DNA of 64,000 bases from Nemophila menziesii (taxonomy: Eukaryota; Streptophyta; Magnoliopsida; Boraginales; Hydrophyllaceae), in the NCBI GenBank assembly GCA_029959085.1, contig JARWIR010000001.1:71362899-71426898 (forward strand), in the 5' to 3' direction. A program made the translations under genes and the position numbers. The notes under the pieces were generated by a model that ran no database searches, was not told the DNA's origin, and worked only from the letters and a program-made list of their open reading frames with translations. Every line of letters starts with the position of its first letter. Within the stretch, counting starts at the first letter, position 1. Positions 1 through 11,430 of the stretch are shown one piece after another.

Positions 1-1
1 T

Positions 2-1030
2 AATCATGATCTCCTTTCTCTTAATTGGGCTTCTAAAGCTCCCTCTAAATTTAAATTCTTCTTTTGGAGGGTTCTTCTTAATGCTCTTTCAACTAAAAGG
101 AACAGGTTTATTAGGAAATGCTCTAGTTCAGATTTATGCAAAATTTGTCTAAAAGAAGAAGAAAATTCTGAACATCTATTCCTTTCATTGTGAATGGGTT
201 AGGAAAATGTGGTGCTTATCCCCTTTACATTGCAGTGTTGATCCCTCCTCTATGGAAGGCTTAAATTGCTGGATTGGGAAATTAATTGATCAAGGACAGA
301 ATAAAAAAGATAAAAACTATATCCTCTTAACTGTTATTGCTTGCCTTTGGACAATTTGGACAATGCGCAACAAAAAAGTCATTGAGGACATCCCTATTAA
401 TTTTGATACAGGTTTAATTATTATGAATTCGAATTGCAGGGATATTTTTAGCACTGAGGATAATCAGCTGGATATTACTCAAGCTCCCTCTCAACAAGAC
501 ACGCCAAATTGGAAGTCCCTATCCCCCTCTTGGATCAACCTCCCCCTAATGAAGACAAGATCAATGTAGATGCCTCCTTTGTTCCTGGAAAAGCCTTTTC
601 AGCTGCAGTAGCTCGTAATAGTGCAGGAAATGTTGTCACAGGTTTTGCTATGTCCACAACAGCCTGCTCTAGCTTTGAAGCTGAAGCAATAGCGTTGCGT
701 AGTGCTCTACACTTTGCTATTGAACAAGTTTACTCATGCACTAGTATAGAGTCTGATGCAGAAGCAGTTCTTCAAGCCGTGCATTCTCCAAGTGTGGCCT
801 GCCATTGGAAGGTTAGGCCTATCCTTGAAAATCTAAGAAGCATGACTAAAGCCCAGCCTCAAATCAAGATTCGTGGGATTAGAAGAAGTGCCAATAAAGC
901 TGCTAATTGGATTGTTAAGGCTTATTCTAGGAAGATTTTACATTTTGATTGGTTTTGTAATATTTCCTATGATCTTGGAACTATTTGCTGTAATGACTCT
1001 ATGTCCTTTGAATCTACTGGAGTAGGCTAA
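2..1030 (+). pseudogene. LINE 3' fragment: zinc-binding and RNase H domains, frameshifted
   Basis: This is the C-terminal part of a plant non-LTR retrotransposon ORF2, or a gene derived from one. The first frame (from base 2) reads WASKAPSKFKFFFWRVLLNA followed by CKICLKEEENSEHLF, which is the zf-RVT zinc-binding module. The HC-E-W continuation is found only one frame away, from about base 190, so there is a one-base shift there. A second shift near 510-540 leads into an RNase H fold (RVT_3): NVDASF at the first catalytic Asp, FEAEAIALRSAL with the Glu, ESDAEAV with the next Asp, and a decayed N-A end (NKAAN). The reading ends at TAG 1028-1030. About 40 bases later a short A-run (near 1072-1080) is consistent with a LINE 3' tail. 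The 5' part lies outside the window. The assignment is confident; function is lost. Confidence 0.8.
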
Positions 1031-1239
1031 CTACTTTCAGTTTATCCCCTTTAATATAAGTATTTTTTACTAAAAAAAAACTCACAAACTATCAACTTAA
1101 TTCCCAGTTAAACGCATTGTCATATTTACCTTCTATTATTGCCCTTATATGATTTTTTAATTTATTTTTTATTCTTTTTTTTGAATTTTTTTTTTCTGAA
1201 ATTTCTTTTTTAAAATCAAAATTCCGGGTTTTGTGTAAC

Positions 1240-2592
1240 TATAACATACAAATATAGATTTATGTATTCTTGTAACACACAAAGTCATAAAATCGATCTA
1301 AATGATTCTCTTCTTTAACAAAATTGTTTTTTTCTCTTTATTAAGCGCATATACCCTATTTTTTCTCGTTTTTAACTAACTTGATATATTATCTTTCTGT
1401 CCAACACTTTTTTGTTATTTTTGTCTGTTTATGTTTTAGGGTTTTGTGTGTTCCAGGTCACACAAAACTTGATTTTGTTTATTCCAATTCTGTGTATTCC
1501 TGGGACACACAAATCTCAGAATTGTGTATTCTTAGAACGCACAAATATCCGATTTGTGTATTCATGGAACACATAAAACTCAAATTTGTGTATTCATGGA
1601 ACACATAAAACACGAATTTATGTATTATTGGAATGCACAAAACTTGATTTTGTTTGTACCAATTATGTGTATTCGTGGAACACACAAAACTCATAATTAT
1701 GTATTCTTGAAACGCATAAATCTCAGATTTGTGTATTCATGGAACACATAAAACTCAAATTTGTGTATTTATGAAACACATAAAACTCAAATTTATGTAT
1801 TGCTGGAATAAACAAAACTTGATTTTGTTTGTTCCAAATATGTGTATTCCTGGAACACATAAATCTCATATTTGTGTATTCTTTGAACGCACAAATCTCA
1901 TATTTGTGTATTCATGAAACACATGAAACTCAAATTTGAGTATTCATGGAACACATAAAAATTAAAATTTGTGTATTCATTAAAAACATAAAAATCAAAC
2001 TTGTATATTTATGGAACACATAAAACTCGAATTTATGTATTAATGAAATACACAAAACTTGATTTTGTTTGTTCCAATTCTGTCTATTTCGGAACACACA
2101 AATCTCAAAATTGTGTATTCACAGATTTGTGTATTCATGGAACACATAAAACTCAAATTTGTGTATTCATAGAACACATAAAACATAAATTTGTGTATTC
2201 ATGTAACACATAAAACTTAAATTTGTGTATTCATAGAACACATAAAACTCAAATTTGTGCATTTATGGTACACATAAAACTCAAATATGTGTATTCATGG
2301 CACATAAAACTTGAATTTATGTATAACTGGAATACACAAAACTTGATTTTATTTGTTCCAATTCTGTGTATTCCAGAACACACAAATCTCAGAACTGTAT
2401 ATTCTTGGAACGCACAAATCTTATATTTGTGTATTCATAGAAAACATTAAACTCAACATTGTGTATTCATGGAACACATAAAACTCGAATTTATGTATTC
2501 CTGGAATACACAAAACTTGACTTTGGTTGTTCTAATTCTGTGTATTCCTGCAACACACAAATCTCAGAATTGCGTATTCATGGAACACATTA
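1240..2592. repeat. 32-bp minisatellite with internal dyads and ~175-bp higher-order period
   Basis: The block is built from units of about 32-36 bp around the core TTTGTGTATTC-TGGAACACA. The spacing is exactly 32 in the clean run at 2131, 2163, 2195 and 2227. Each unit is an imperfect inverted repeat, TTTGTGTATTCC against GGAACACACAAA, with one mismatch. A distinctive variant containing GATTTTGTTT starts at about 1471, 1646, 1821, 2061, 2345 and 2519, giving spacings near 175, 175, 240, 284 and 174. This shows a higher-order unit with local expansions. The unit length is not a multiple of three, so short reading frames on both strands here are by-products of the repeat. Confidence 0.93.
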
Positions 2593-3700
2593 AAAAAATT
2601 CGGGAAAAAAATCCGAAAAAAAAAATCTTTGAAAAAAGAAATTTTAAAAAAAAATAAAAAAAATAAAAATTGAAAATAAATAAATAAATATTATTATAAT
2701 TAATTAATAGGTCTATGAATATTTTTGTAATCTTTCAATATTTTTATGATTAAGTAGAAATTAAGTTGAAACTGTAATTAATTGAGAATTCCTACGCTCT
2801 CCGTGTAATTGACTGGGCGTTGTTGTCCCTATTTTCTTTAATTTTTTTTTAAATTGCAAATTGGTCCTTTAGTTTTTTTTTAAACATTTTAGTTCTAGTA
2901 AAAAAATTTATACTTTTTATTAAAATTGCATTTTGGTCCTTTTATTTTTTATGAAAAACATGTTAATCCTTTTTTTCTATAAATACAATTTGACCCTAAA
3001 ACTTATTAAGTTGCAAATTAGTCCTTATAATTTTATATAATATATTTTAAATTGCAAATTAGTCCTTTTTTTCTATAAATACAATTTAACCCTAAAAATT
3101 CCAATAGATTTAATTTCGTGTTAAAATTATGAAAACTTATTAATTTGTAAATTAGTCCTTATACTTTTATAAATATTTTTTTAAATTGCCTTTTTTTTGT
3201 CCATAATTTTTTTAAAACTCAAATTAAACCCTAAAAATTTCCAATTTTTTTTAACCCTAGATCATCCGAAATCCAAAATATTTCAATAAAATCTACAAAA
3301 ATTATGAAGTATATATTCCAAAATGGAATACAAAATCAAATTCACATATATTTTCAACTACATGCATTCATAACTAAAGTTTTATGCATTAATTAATTTT
3401 TAAAAAATTCCATTAATTGTTTACCATATTTAACTACACAAATATGTTAAAACTACCACCAATCACTCCTAAAAACACCCTATTACTATCGGATTACACT
3501 ACATCTACTAAAAATCAAAGAACCGAAAAATTGGAAAAAAAACATGGAAAAAATACATAACAATGGATGAAAATAACACCTTAGTTTATGAAATGGAAGA
3601 TGCTTTGATTCGTACATAAACACAATAAAAAAATAATACGTTAGAAAAATAATTATTAAAATCATTACAGAACACAAGAAATAGATGGATATGTTAGATT
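2593..3700. other. AT-rich non-coding stretch with diverged direct repeats
   Basis: No gene is seen. A motif resembling AAATTGCAAATTAGTCCTT recurs at about 2852, 2923, 3012, 3050 and 3142. The phrase TCTATAAATACAATTT followed by ACCCTAAAA occurs near 2975 and 3070. Together they look like a decayed tandem array with a period near 90-100 bp. The rest is homopolymer-rich AT sequence. Confidence 0.6.
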
Positions 3701-3708
3701 AGTAGTTG

Positions 3709-3810
3709 ATTTTATTACCTTTGGAGTGGATTTGAAAGTGATATGAGCTTCAATTGATGCTGGAAATGGAGGTTTTGGAGAAAGAGTCTCATTTTTGTGT
3801 AGAAGAGAAG
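3709..3810 (-). other. Exon-like block with possible splice donor beside the CACTA relic
   Basis: On the minus strand a short open stretch begins with ATG near 3792 and reads MRLFLQNLHFQHQLKLISLS before running to a candidate splice donor, AAAG|GTAATA, near 3718. It is less AT-rich than its surroundings and lies just downstream, in the transposase direction, of the hairpin cluster. It may be the first exon of a second CACTA gene (TNP1-like) or of an unrelated decayed gene. No domain is recognised and no second exon could be supported, so this is a weak call. Confidence 0.25.
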
Positions 3811-3865
3811 GTGAAGAATGAAATGGAGAGCCTCAGCATGTTGTACATATAGTACATTTCGCTTA

Positions 3866-4197
3866 GCGACTACATCGTGTAGTCGCAAAAGATAAATAAG
3901 TCGTCGTTAGAAAGTGAAGTGACTGACACGCGTCAGGGAAATGACCGACATGTGCCTCATTCACGGCTAATTTGTAGTCGCGAAACGTCAGGTACGAAAC
4001 GCGTGTCATTTATTGAGCTGGAAAATGGACCGCCCAATTTTAACAGATATTTAATTCGCCTTTAGCGACTACATGTGTAGTCGTTAATAATGTTTTATGC
4101 TTAGCGACTAGTTCATACGCATGAACTAGTCGCTAATGACCCTCACTCATTATCGACTAGTTCTTCATCACTAGCGACTACAATGTAGTCGCTAGTG
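3866..4197. repeat. Cluster of four GCGACTA hairpins (CACTA subterminal-type repeats)
   Basis: Four inverted repeats share the core GCGACTA. At 3866-3886 there are 9-bp arms around TCG. At 4062-4087 there are 12-bp arms with one mismatch. At 4101-4136 there are perfect 16-bp arms with a 4-base loop. At 4169-4197 there are perfect 14-bp arms around a single A. Further single copies lie near 3973 and 4153. Clustered short inverted motifs at element ends are typical of the transposase-binding subterminal regions of CACTA (En/Spm) elements. This block lies just beyond the 3' end of the CACTA transposase relic, which fits that role. Confidence 0.7.
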
Positions 4198-4394
4198 ATA
4201 AAATTGATTTTTTTCCTTTTTAATTTATTTATAATGAACAGTTTTAATTTCTAACAATCAATATAAGTAACGTAATCATATTCCAAACAATCAAAACACG
4301 TAATCATAACATATCATCAAATATAACTACCAAGTTTCAAAAAAACTAAACACGAAATTGACTACACAAAACAATAAAGATATAATAAAACACT

Positions 4395-5035
4395 TCAGTC
4401 CGTTTCGTAACCACTCGTCTCAACAACTTCCTCATCATTATCAACGTAGATTGGTTCCTCTATTTCATCATCAGCATACTCGTTCATCGTGTCGTCCAAA
4501 AACTCATCCTCTTCATCAATAAATAAATCTATATGCAATTGAGAAAGGTCAAATAGGATCTCCTCACCAGTTGTCAAGTGTAGCTGTGAGTAATCCGTCT
4601 CCGTGTTCACCAAAGGGATCATGATACTCTAATTTTCAGTAGGTAGTGATTCTGCACCCCATAACTCGGGACTCCATCCATGTCGATCATTGATTTCCCA
4701 AACAACTTCCACCCGTTTTTGTGTTTTCCTTGAACAAATCTCATCAATGTAAAACACTTTATTGCTTGTGTCGCTAAGATGTATGGCTCTTCTATCCAAA
4801 AAAAACTAGACGTGTTAATAAAGGTTACCCCATTCTCTGTCCTCGCAGTGCTCATGTTATACCAATTACACTCGAATAACACAACAGAACAACCACCATC
4901 AAATGTTACGTCTACAATCTTGACTAATTCACCGTAATACGGATTCTCTTCATAGATGGTGCCTACCCCGTAATCTTGAGTCACTCTTTTTTCACCCTTT
5001 TCACGAGTAACCCATTGACACCATTCACAACACAT
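4395..5035 (-). pseudogene. CACTA transposase C-terminal region (DUF4216) and acidic tail
   Basis: The minus-strand frame 5035-4619 carries the DUF4216 module that follows the transposase in plant CACTA (TNP2-type) proteins. Visible features are NPYYGELVKIVDVTFDGG, VVLFECNWYN, a FINTSSFFWIEEPYILATQA block, and a GVQNHYLLKIRVS end. It stops at TGA 4621-4619, which overlaps an ATG at 4622 in the next frame. That frame encodes an acidic tail (DEEDEFLDD, DDEIEEPIY) ending at 4395. The four-base overlap is better explained by a small indel splitting one C-terminus than by a second gene. Part of the same relic as 5040-7785. Confidence 0.75.
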
Positions 5036-5039
5036 GAAT

Positions 5040-7785
5040 CGTACTTATAAACTGCACCATGAGACTTACTAGCCAATGAAATCATTTCACTAGTAGCAAA
5101 TGCATCACCGACTTTTTCCATTGCATAAACCTACAAACAAGAACAACTATAAAAATATTGTTTAATATTTAATCATTAATTTGGTATTTGAATGAATATA
5201 TACCTTATGCATAAACCAATCTCGAAAATTTTGTCGGTGTTTCCTCTCTTTATCGGCTACAAGGCCCGATAGCGTGGCTTTGTTTTCTCTGCACATTTGA
5301 AGACTAAAGTCAATACTTTAGCATAATGAGTTAAAAAAATAATAAATAAAATGACCAACTTACTTCATTAAATGCTATATTTCGTCGCAATTAAGTAGGA
5401 TGTACTAGTTGATTTGCTCATTCTCTACGTATTGCAAAACACCAAACTCGTTTTTACCTAGTGGAGTACATTGGCTCTTAAATACGGATAAATATTTAGG
5501 TTGAGCTACAGTCTCGATATATCTAACCTGTTCGTCGAAATTTTTTTTTTCTTCTTGAGGATAACGCGATATGAAAGTCAAAGTCTCCTCTACGGCATAT
5601 CCCTCGGCGATTGAACCCTCCGGCCTAGCCGGGTTTCATATGTATTCCTTTAACTTCTTTAAATACCGCTAAAACGGGTACAACCAACGCATCTGAATCG
5701 GTCCACCTAACAAAGCCTCGCCATATAAATGAATAACCAGGTGGATCTTATATCGAAAAATGCAGGAGACAAAATCATTTCCAGTCTACACATAACTTCA
5801 ACCACTTCCGCCTTGCCCGATTCTAACTCTTCCCTGGTGAGATTTTTCTTACAAACGACTCGAAACACGTTAGCTAACCCAACAATCGCATCACTAATCG
5901 ATTTATCTTCAATAAGCCATGGGATACTAGTTACAAAAAGATACTGCATCATCAAGTGACAGTCGTGAGATTTCATTTCAATAATCTTGCCGAAGTCACT
6001 TTGAACATTATTTCTAAAACTAGATGCAAAACCATCGGGAAACTTCTGTGCCGTCAACCAGTCAAGAAATATTTTCCGCTTTTCTGTTGACAAAGTATAC
6101 TTTGCTCGCTTCAATATCGCTTTACCTTCGCTCGATGTCAACCACAACGCTTTCATGATGTTCATATCCTTAAGATCCATTCTCGCTTTCTCGCTTTCAC
6201 GTTGTCTTAGTTTATTTTCCCATCAAGACCTATAACTGTACCGAGCAAACTATCACACACATTCTTCTCGCAATGCATAACATCAATGTTATGTTTCAAC
6301 AAATTTTCGGACCAATAAGGTAAATGATAAAAAATACTCTTTTTCTTCCAATTAAATCGAAGAGGAATAGTTTGCTTCACGATCTTGCCCCCAAAATCCT
6401 TGTGTTTACCGGGAAACACAATAGGAATCCCATCTAACTATGTCCGAATATTAGCAGGAGTATGTTTCCTCGGTGGGCCCCTATGATCTGCAGCCGGGTA
6501 CGAAACCGTGTCTTTTCTAAATCGATGTCTGGTAGGTTCCAACGTCTATGGTAAACAACCCTTTTCTTCACCCTCAATGACGAAGTAGAATCCATGCATT
6601 CTGGACAAGCTAAGTAACCTTGACCCGACCATCTTGAAGTGTATGACCTAGCGGGGTAATCATTAGTCGTGGACAACAAACAAACCTTTATTGTAAACGC
6701 TTGCTTCATGTGGGCATCATACATAAGGATCCCTTTATCCCACAACTCGTCCAACTCATCTATAACAGGTCAAAGAAAAACATCCATGACCTTACCGGGT
6801 GAACGGGGTCCCGAAATCAACAAACAAAGCTGACATGTCGTCTCCTTCATGCATTTACACGGTGGTAAGTTGTAGACGGTCAATATAACCAGCTACATGC
6901 TGTACGAGTTGTTATGCATAGATAACGGACAAAAACCATCGATACCCAAACCCAAGAACACATTCCGAGGTTCACTAGCAAACTCAGGATGTAACTGAAC
7001 AAATCTCTTCCAACTATCACCATCAACCGGATGACGCAACACATCTAGATTTGTACTCTTCCATGTACTGTGCCAAATCATATTTTCGGTGGTGTGTCTC
7101 GAAGCATAAAGTCGCTGCAACCTCAGGGTAATCCGGAAATATTGGAGTTTCTTATGCGCTACTTTCTGACCCTTCTTCGGGTCCTATCTGGATTCACTAC
7201 ATACTGGACACTTGTCAAGGAACTCATTCTCCTTGTAAAATAAAGCACAATCGTTCACGCAAACATCAATGGTAGTGTACCCCATACCTAGACTTTTTAA
7301 CTTTTTGTTGCACTCCTCGGCAAGTTATGAGGTTTGGGTAACACGCGACACAAAAGTTCAAGCAACTCGGTGAAATATGTGTTAGTCCCCTTGTTCTTCA
7401 CCTTCACGAGCATTAGCTTCGCGATGAAATTTAATGAACTCGTTACTGTACAACCAGGGTATAACCGAGTCTCCAATTCCTCAAACATAGTTTCGAAACT
7501 TCCACATGTTAAATTGTTCGAGTTTATCATCTCGGTGTCACCCGAAGGCCCACCACCCTAGTAGTTAGGTCTCAAATCTTCATAGACATTCAACATTTCA
7601 TTTTCTACGTATTGAGTCTCGGGAATTTTATCGTTCTCACCATGCTTTCTCCAAATCTCATATGTGGACAAAAACCCAAATTGTTGAAGATGTGACCTAA
7701 CTTTTTCCACGTTATACCGACGATAATTCGAACACCCATTACACGGACAAAACAAAGTTTCTTTAAAATCAATTTTTTTGAGCAA
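5040..7785 (-). pseudogene. CACTA (En/Spm) TNP2-like transposase, decayed
   Basis: Reading leftward, the landmarks of a plant CACTA transposase appear in the correct order but in several frames. At 7785-7558 is the transposase-associated N-terminal module (LFCPCNGCSNY, VRSHLQQFGF, YEIWRKHGE). At 7530-7297 is LYPGC-ELLELLCRVLPKPHNLP, in the same frame after one stop. At 7120-6893 are RHPVDGDSWKRFV and EPRNVFLGLGIDGF. At 6754-6434 are DAHMKQAF and GYLACPECM. At 6419-6207 are IFYHLPYWSENLL, NIDVMHCEKNVCDSLLGT. At 6180-5707 is the KSHDCHLMMQYL block of DUF4218. The RYLKKLKEYI-NPARPEGSIAEGY block follows near 5600-5680. Frame changes and stops show the gene is dead. No clear CACTA terminus was found on the right side. 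Confidence 0.85.
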
Positions 7786-8615
7786 ATGTGAGAAATTCTT
7801 CTATCCCCTTAACAAGTTCACGCGAAACACGATGAGCGGAATTAATCCAACTTTTATCAATACTCGAAGCAATCCTATATTACCAATATTATCAACTATA
7901 CCAATATAAAAGAATACAAAATAAATATTTCATTTGTGCATTTATTTCTCATACAATACTATAATATAAATTATAAAATTAAAACATGTTTCTAACAACC
8001 TAATCATACTATTTAACATTAACTACACAATTGTAATAAAATAAAAGAAATTTTGAAAAGTTTTAATGAAGAAAAAATACCTAAATTTGGGAAAATTTGG
8101 TTGGAGAAATTGATAATTGAGTTGGTCCCACGTTGTTGATTGGCCCGGGAAAGCTTTTACACGTGTTGAAATAATATTTGACGATGATTAGTGGGAAATA
8201 ATTATTTTATTATCTAAGTATTAAAATTCATGATCTATTTTCTTACTAAGATGATTATCTTAAACAAAAAAAAAAAGATCAACTATCGTTATTTTTCTTA
8301 AAATTATTAATCTAAAATTTAATTTTTATTTATTAGAATCTAATAAAATTTAATAAGAATTAAATATCAAAATTATTAACTTCAGTTTTTATAATAAAAA
8401 ATATAATACCTAAAAGTCAACTATTACATATTTCAACTGATTCTATATAGATTGGTGTCTCAAGTTAGAAGTCTCGTTAATTAAAGAAAGGGAAAAGGTT
8501 ATCCACAAACTAAACAAATTATCGTATACCCTTTGTTTTGCCACCTAATCGGTAATATTGTTGAATTTTCGCTCCAAGCCCCCCAAACTAGAAATGACCC
8601 AAATTTTTTCTTAAG
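7786..8615. other. AT-rich non-coding stretch
   Basis: No gene is seen. The part up to about 8200 may be the 5' side of the CACTA relic, but no TGTAGTG-type terminus was recognised. From 8480 onward the sequence becomes less AT-rich and leads into the 22-bp repeat array. Confidence 0.5.
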
Positions 8616-8805
8616 TCGCTCTTTTACGTTTCATAGTTTCACATTTACAGTTCGTAGTTTGTTCCTTTACGGGTCGTAATTCGCTCATTTATGGTTCGTA
8701 GTTTGTTCCTTTTTACAGTTTGTAGTCCGCTCCTTTACGGTTTGTAGTTTGCTTCTTTACAGTTCGTAATTCTCTCATTTATGGTTCGTAGTTTGTTCGT
8801 AAACA
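8616..8805. repeat. 22-bp tandem repeat with a ~90-bp duplicated block
   Basis: About eight diverged units resemble TTTACGGTTCGTAGTTTGCTCC, alternating CGTAGTTTGTTCC and CGTAATTCGCTCA versions. A four-unit block recurs: the phrase CTCATTTATGGTTCGTAGTT occurs near 8683 and again near 8773, about 90 bp apart. There is no open reading frame of interest. Confidence 0.85.
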
Positions 8806-9350
8806 TTGTGGAACATGCTCATCACATCATACAACATGAATCGGTGGAAATTCACAAACCTTCCAACGATAAGACAAAACATCCACAAATTAAAGACACA
8901 TTAAAACCAGAATATTCCCCACACAAGATTCAGCTGTTACAAGACTTGAAAATGTGTAACACATGTAACAATCAAAATGTGAGAAATAATGGAGCCATTG
9001 AATACCATTGATTTTGATGATTCTGAAAAGGTCTCTTCTCTTCTATAAATACAAATTTTCTCCCATTTGCCAAAGCTATGAAACTATATAGTAAAAGAAA
9101 AACTTCTACTTTCTCTTTAAAATTGTAACCAGCACGACCAAGATATCTTTTGAATGCCAGAAATTAATGTATAATTCTTTTCTTTTCTATTCTGTGTAAG
9201 TTTTGCAATATCAATTATTGTAATAGATTAGTCTTAATTTAATCGAAATGTTGTTTTTCGGATTTTCAATTATGCTGTCTTAAAACCGGTCATTTTCTTA
9301 TTTTCCAAACAACTTAAAAGTATATTATTTTATATCACTGGTTTTTTTTA
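8806..9350 (+). promoter_or_regulatory. Possible LTR remnant with TATA box before a copia gag relic
   Basis: A TATA-like TCTATAAATAC lies near 9043, followed by a T/C-rich leader and then the copia gag start at 9351. This arrangement (U3, TATA, R/U5, then gag) is what a left LTR would give. A tRNA primer site of the usual copia type (TGGTATCAGAGC) was not found and the boundaries are unclear. A 76-codon open frame at 8781-9011 shows no recognised domain and is probably chance. Confidence 0.35.
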
Positions 9351-9975
9351 ATGGCATTTCCAATATCGACGGTTATTTCATCCTTGAATGGAAAGGCTTT
9401 TCCCGACGTGAATAAGTTGGAGCCCGTTACTGGTTCCAACTACAAGTGTTGGACACAAATTATCTTGATATGTCTTGAATAGTATGAAATCGACTTCACT
9501 ATAGTCTAAGATCCTCCACTTATGGTGGAAAATGGAGTTCCTACGGAAGAAGATCAGTCTAGATATTTTGCCAAGTTCAAAAGAGCACATACAATGGCTC
9601 GGGGAAGATGTTGAACAATGTTTCGAATTCCATATTTTATCTCCTTGCCAAAGAAAAGTCGGCAAAGGTCATATGGGAAACTCTCGAGAAAAAATATGGG
9701 GCTGCTGATTCCGGTAAAAAGAAATACGTCACCGGTAACTGGTATAACTTCATTCTTACTTATCAAAAACCCATGACCGAAAAACTTCATGTGTATAAAA
9801 ACCTTTGCACGGAGGTAATCTTCGAAGGCATGAAGATGTGCAAAGTTTATCAAGACAATATTCTACTTGAGAAATTTCTTCATCTTGGAGTGAATACTAT
9901 AACCACCTCGAACACAAAAAGACAAAAATGACTCTCCAAGAACTCATCAGTTACATGCAAATCGAATTCCTTTGA
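9351..9975 (+). pseudogene. Ty1/copia gag fragment
   Basis: From ATG 9351 the reading starts MAFPISTVISSLNGKAFPDV followed by LEPVTGSNYKCW, typical of the N-terminus of Ty1/copia gag. Two stops follow near 9480-9510. The frame from 9608 carries the UBN2/gag core: LLAKEKSAKVIWETLEKKYG, a YKNLCTEVIFEGMKMC helix and LLEKFLHLG. A frame change leads to the HKKTKMTLQELISYMQIE end near 9915-9973. No zinc knuckle, integrase or reverse transcriptase follows, so only the gag part survives. The minus-strand frames over this stretch are shadows. Confidence 0.8.
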
Positions 9976-11430
9976 ATGAAATATTTTAGTTATCATCAAT
10001 TACATATGCAAAAGCTTTACGTAGTTCATGATCAATTATATATATATGACCATGTTCAACAATTTGTTTAGCATAAAATATTAAATATGATATTAGCGAA
10101 GAAAAAAAATTGAAATTTTTAATTATGTCTTACTTAATATTTTTAAACACGATATTTAATAAATAAATAAAATATTATTTTACAATTCATAAATATAAAT
10201 AATTAATTCATTAGATAGTTTACCCAAACTCATTTGATCAATGAGGTTTTATTAGATTCTGAATTTATTTGTTTAATAAATAAACAAATTCAAATAATTC
10301 TTTTCAAGGCGTACTTAAGATGTACATGAAAGACTTAGGGTTTGTTGGAATTGAAGGATTAGGAGGTTGTAAATTATATTAAAGGATGTCAGCCATCCAT
10401 TAGTTTGTTTGGATTACAAAGAATTGTTGAAGATATGTTAGTAAAGTATTTTTAATATACCTTATGTTTTTATATATTTAAATTTCTGATTTAGTGATAT
10501 TAAAAAGAAAAAATTATTTAGTGATTGGTATGCTGTAATAAGATCAATAATGCAATGACATTACTGATTTAAACATGATTACTGTGATCGATACGTCGAT
10601 CAACTCTGTAATACCATTACTTCCGTAATCACATTACAATGAAAATGTGGTTTTTCATTACATAACTACTACCCATGAATGACCCATTACAATCGTAATC
10701 GTAATGGATATTTCTTATCATATCTTTTTTTTCATTTAATCATATATGTAAAAATTCATATTAATATTTTTAGAAACTTAAATTTTTTTATATTTATATT
10801 TAAAAATACTACGTAAATACATAAATGGTATATATACATAATATCTTTATATATCGGTGATATATTTGACCGTAATATATAAAGAATTATAACAATTTTT
10901 TATTATTTCTCATATACCCATAAATCAACATATTTATTAAAATATTAACATGAAATTACAATTTTAATTTAATTATCAATATTTTACTTCTCTATAATAA
11001 TTAAACAAGTTATATAATCAATAACTAACTAATTGAATTCTAAATTACATCAATCGTACTACTGTCATACATTCTCACTAAAAAATAAAATCAAAATGTG
11101 TAAATCTAAGATTTATCGAACTATATATACAAATCATTAAAAAGTATTAAAATAATTTATTTTTTATATTCTATTTCATTAAAATTATTTAAATTCTATA
11201 ATAATAAAAATAATTACCTTGTATCTTAAAACAATTTATTTACAATCTTATTTAATTAAACAAGTTATTAGCATAAGGTTGAAATCAACCAGACCATACA
11301 TCCACATTCATATAGCATACCAATCACTGTATAATGATTACAAAGTTCATTACATTCCTAACCTTATTACATTACTGAACTCATTTACATTCCTACTTAA
11401 ATTCATTACAACATACCAATTACTACCTAA
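9976..11430. other. AT-rich non-coding stretch before the LINE
   Basis: No gene is seen. Two blocks rich in (A/T)CATTAC and GTAATC words, at about 10545-10720 and 11265-11425, have partly opposite orientation and may be the ends of a decayed MITE. The second block is the target into which the LINE at 11440 inserted. Confidence 0.45.

Noticed and set aside
1381..2657. Several 60-75-codon frames on both strands with repeated C-I-H-G-T-H-K wording
   Set aside because: They are produced by the 32-bp minisatellite. The repeat length is not a multiple of three and the frames are not continuous.
3490..3510. CACTACATCTAC as a possible CACTA left terminus
   Set aside because: The six-base match is too short and no matching inverted terminus was found right of the transposase.
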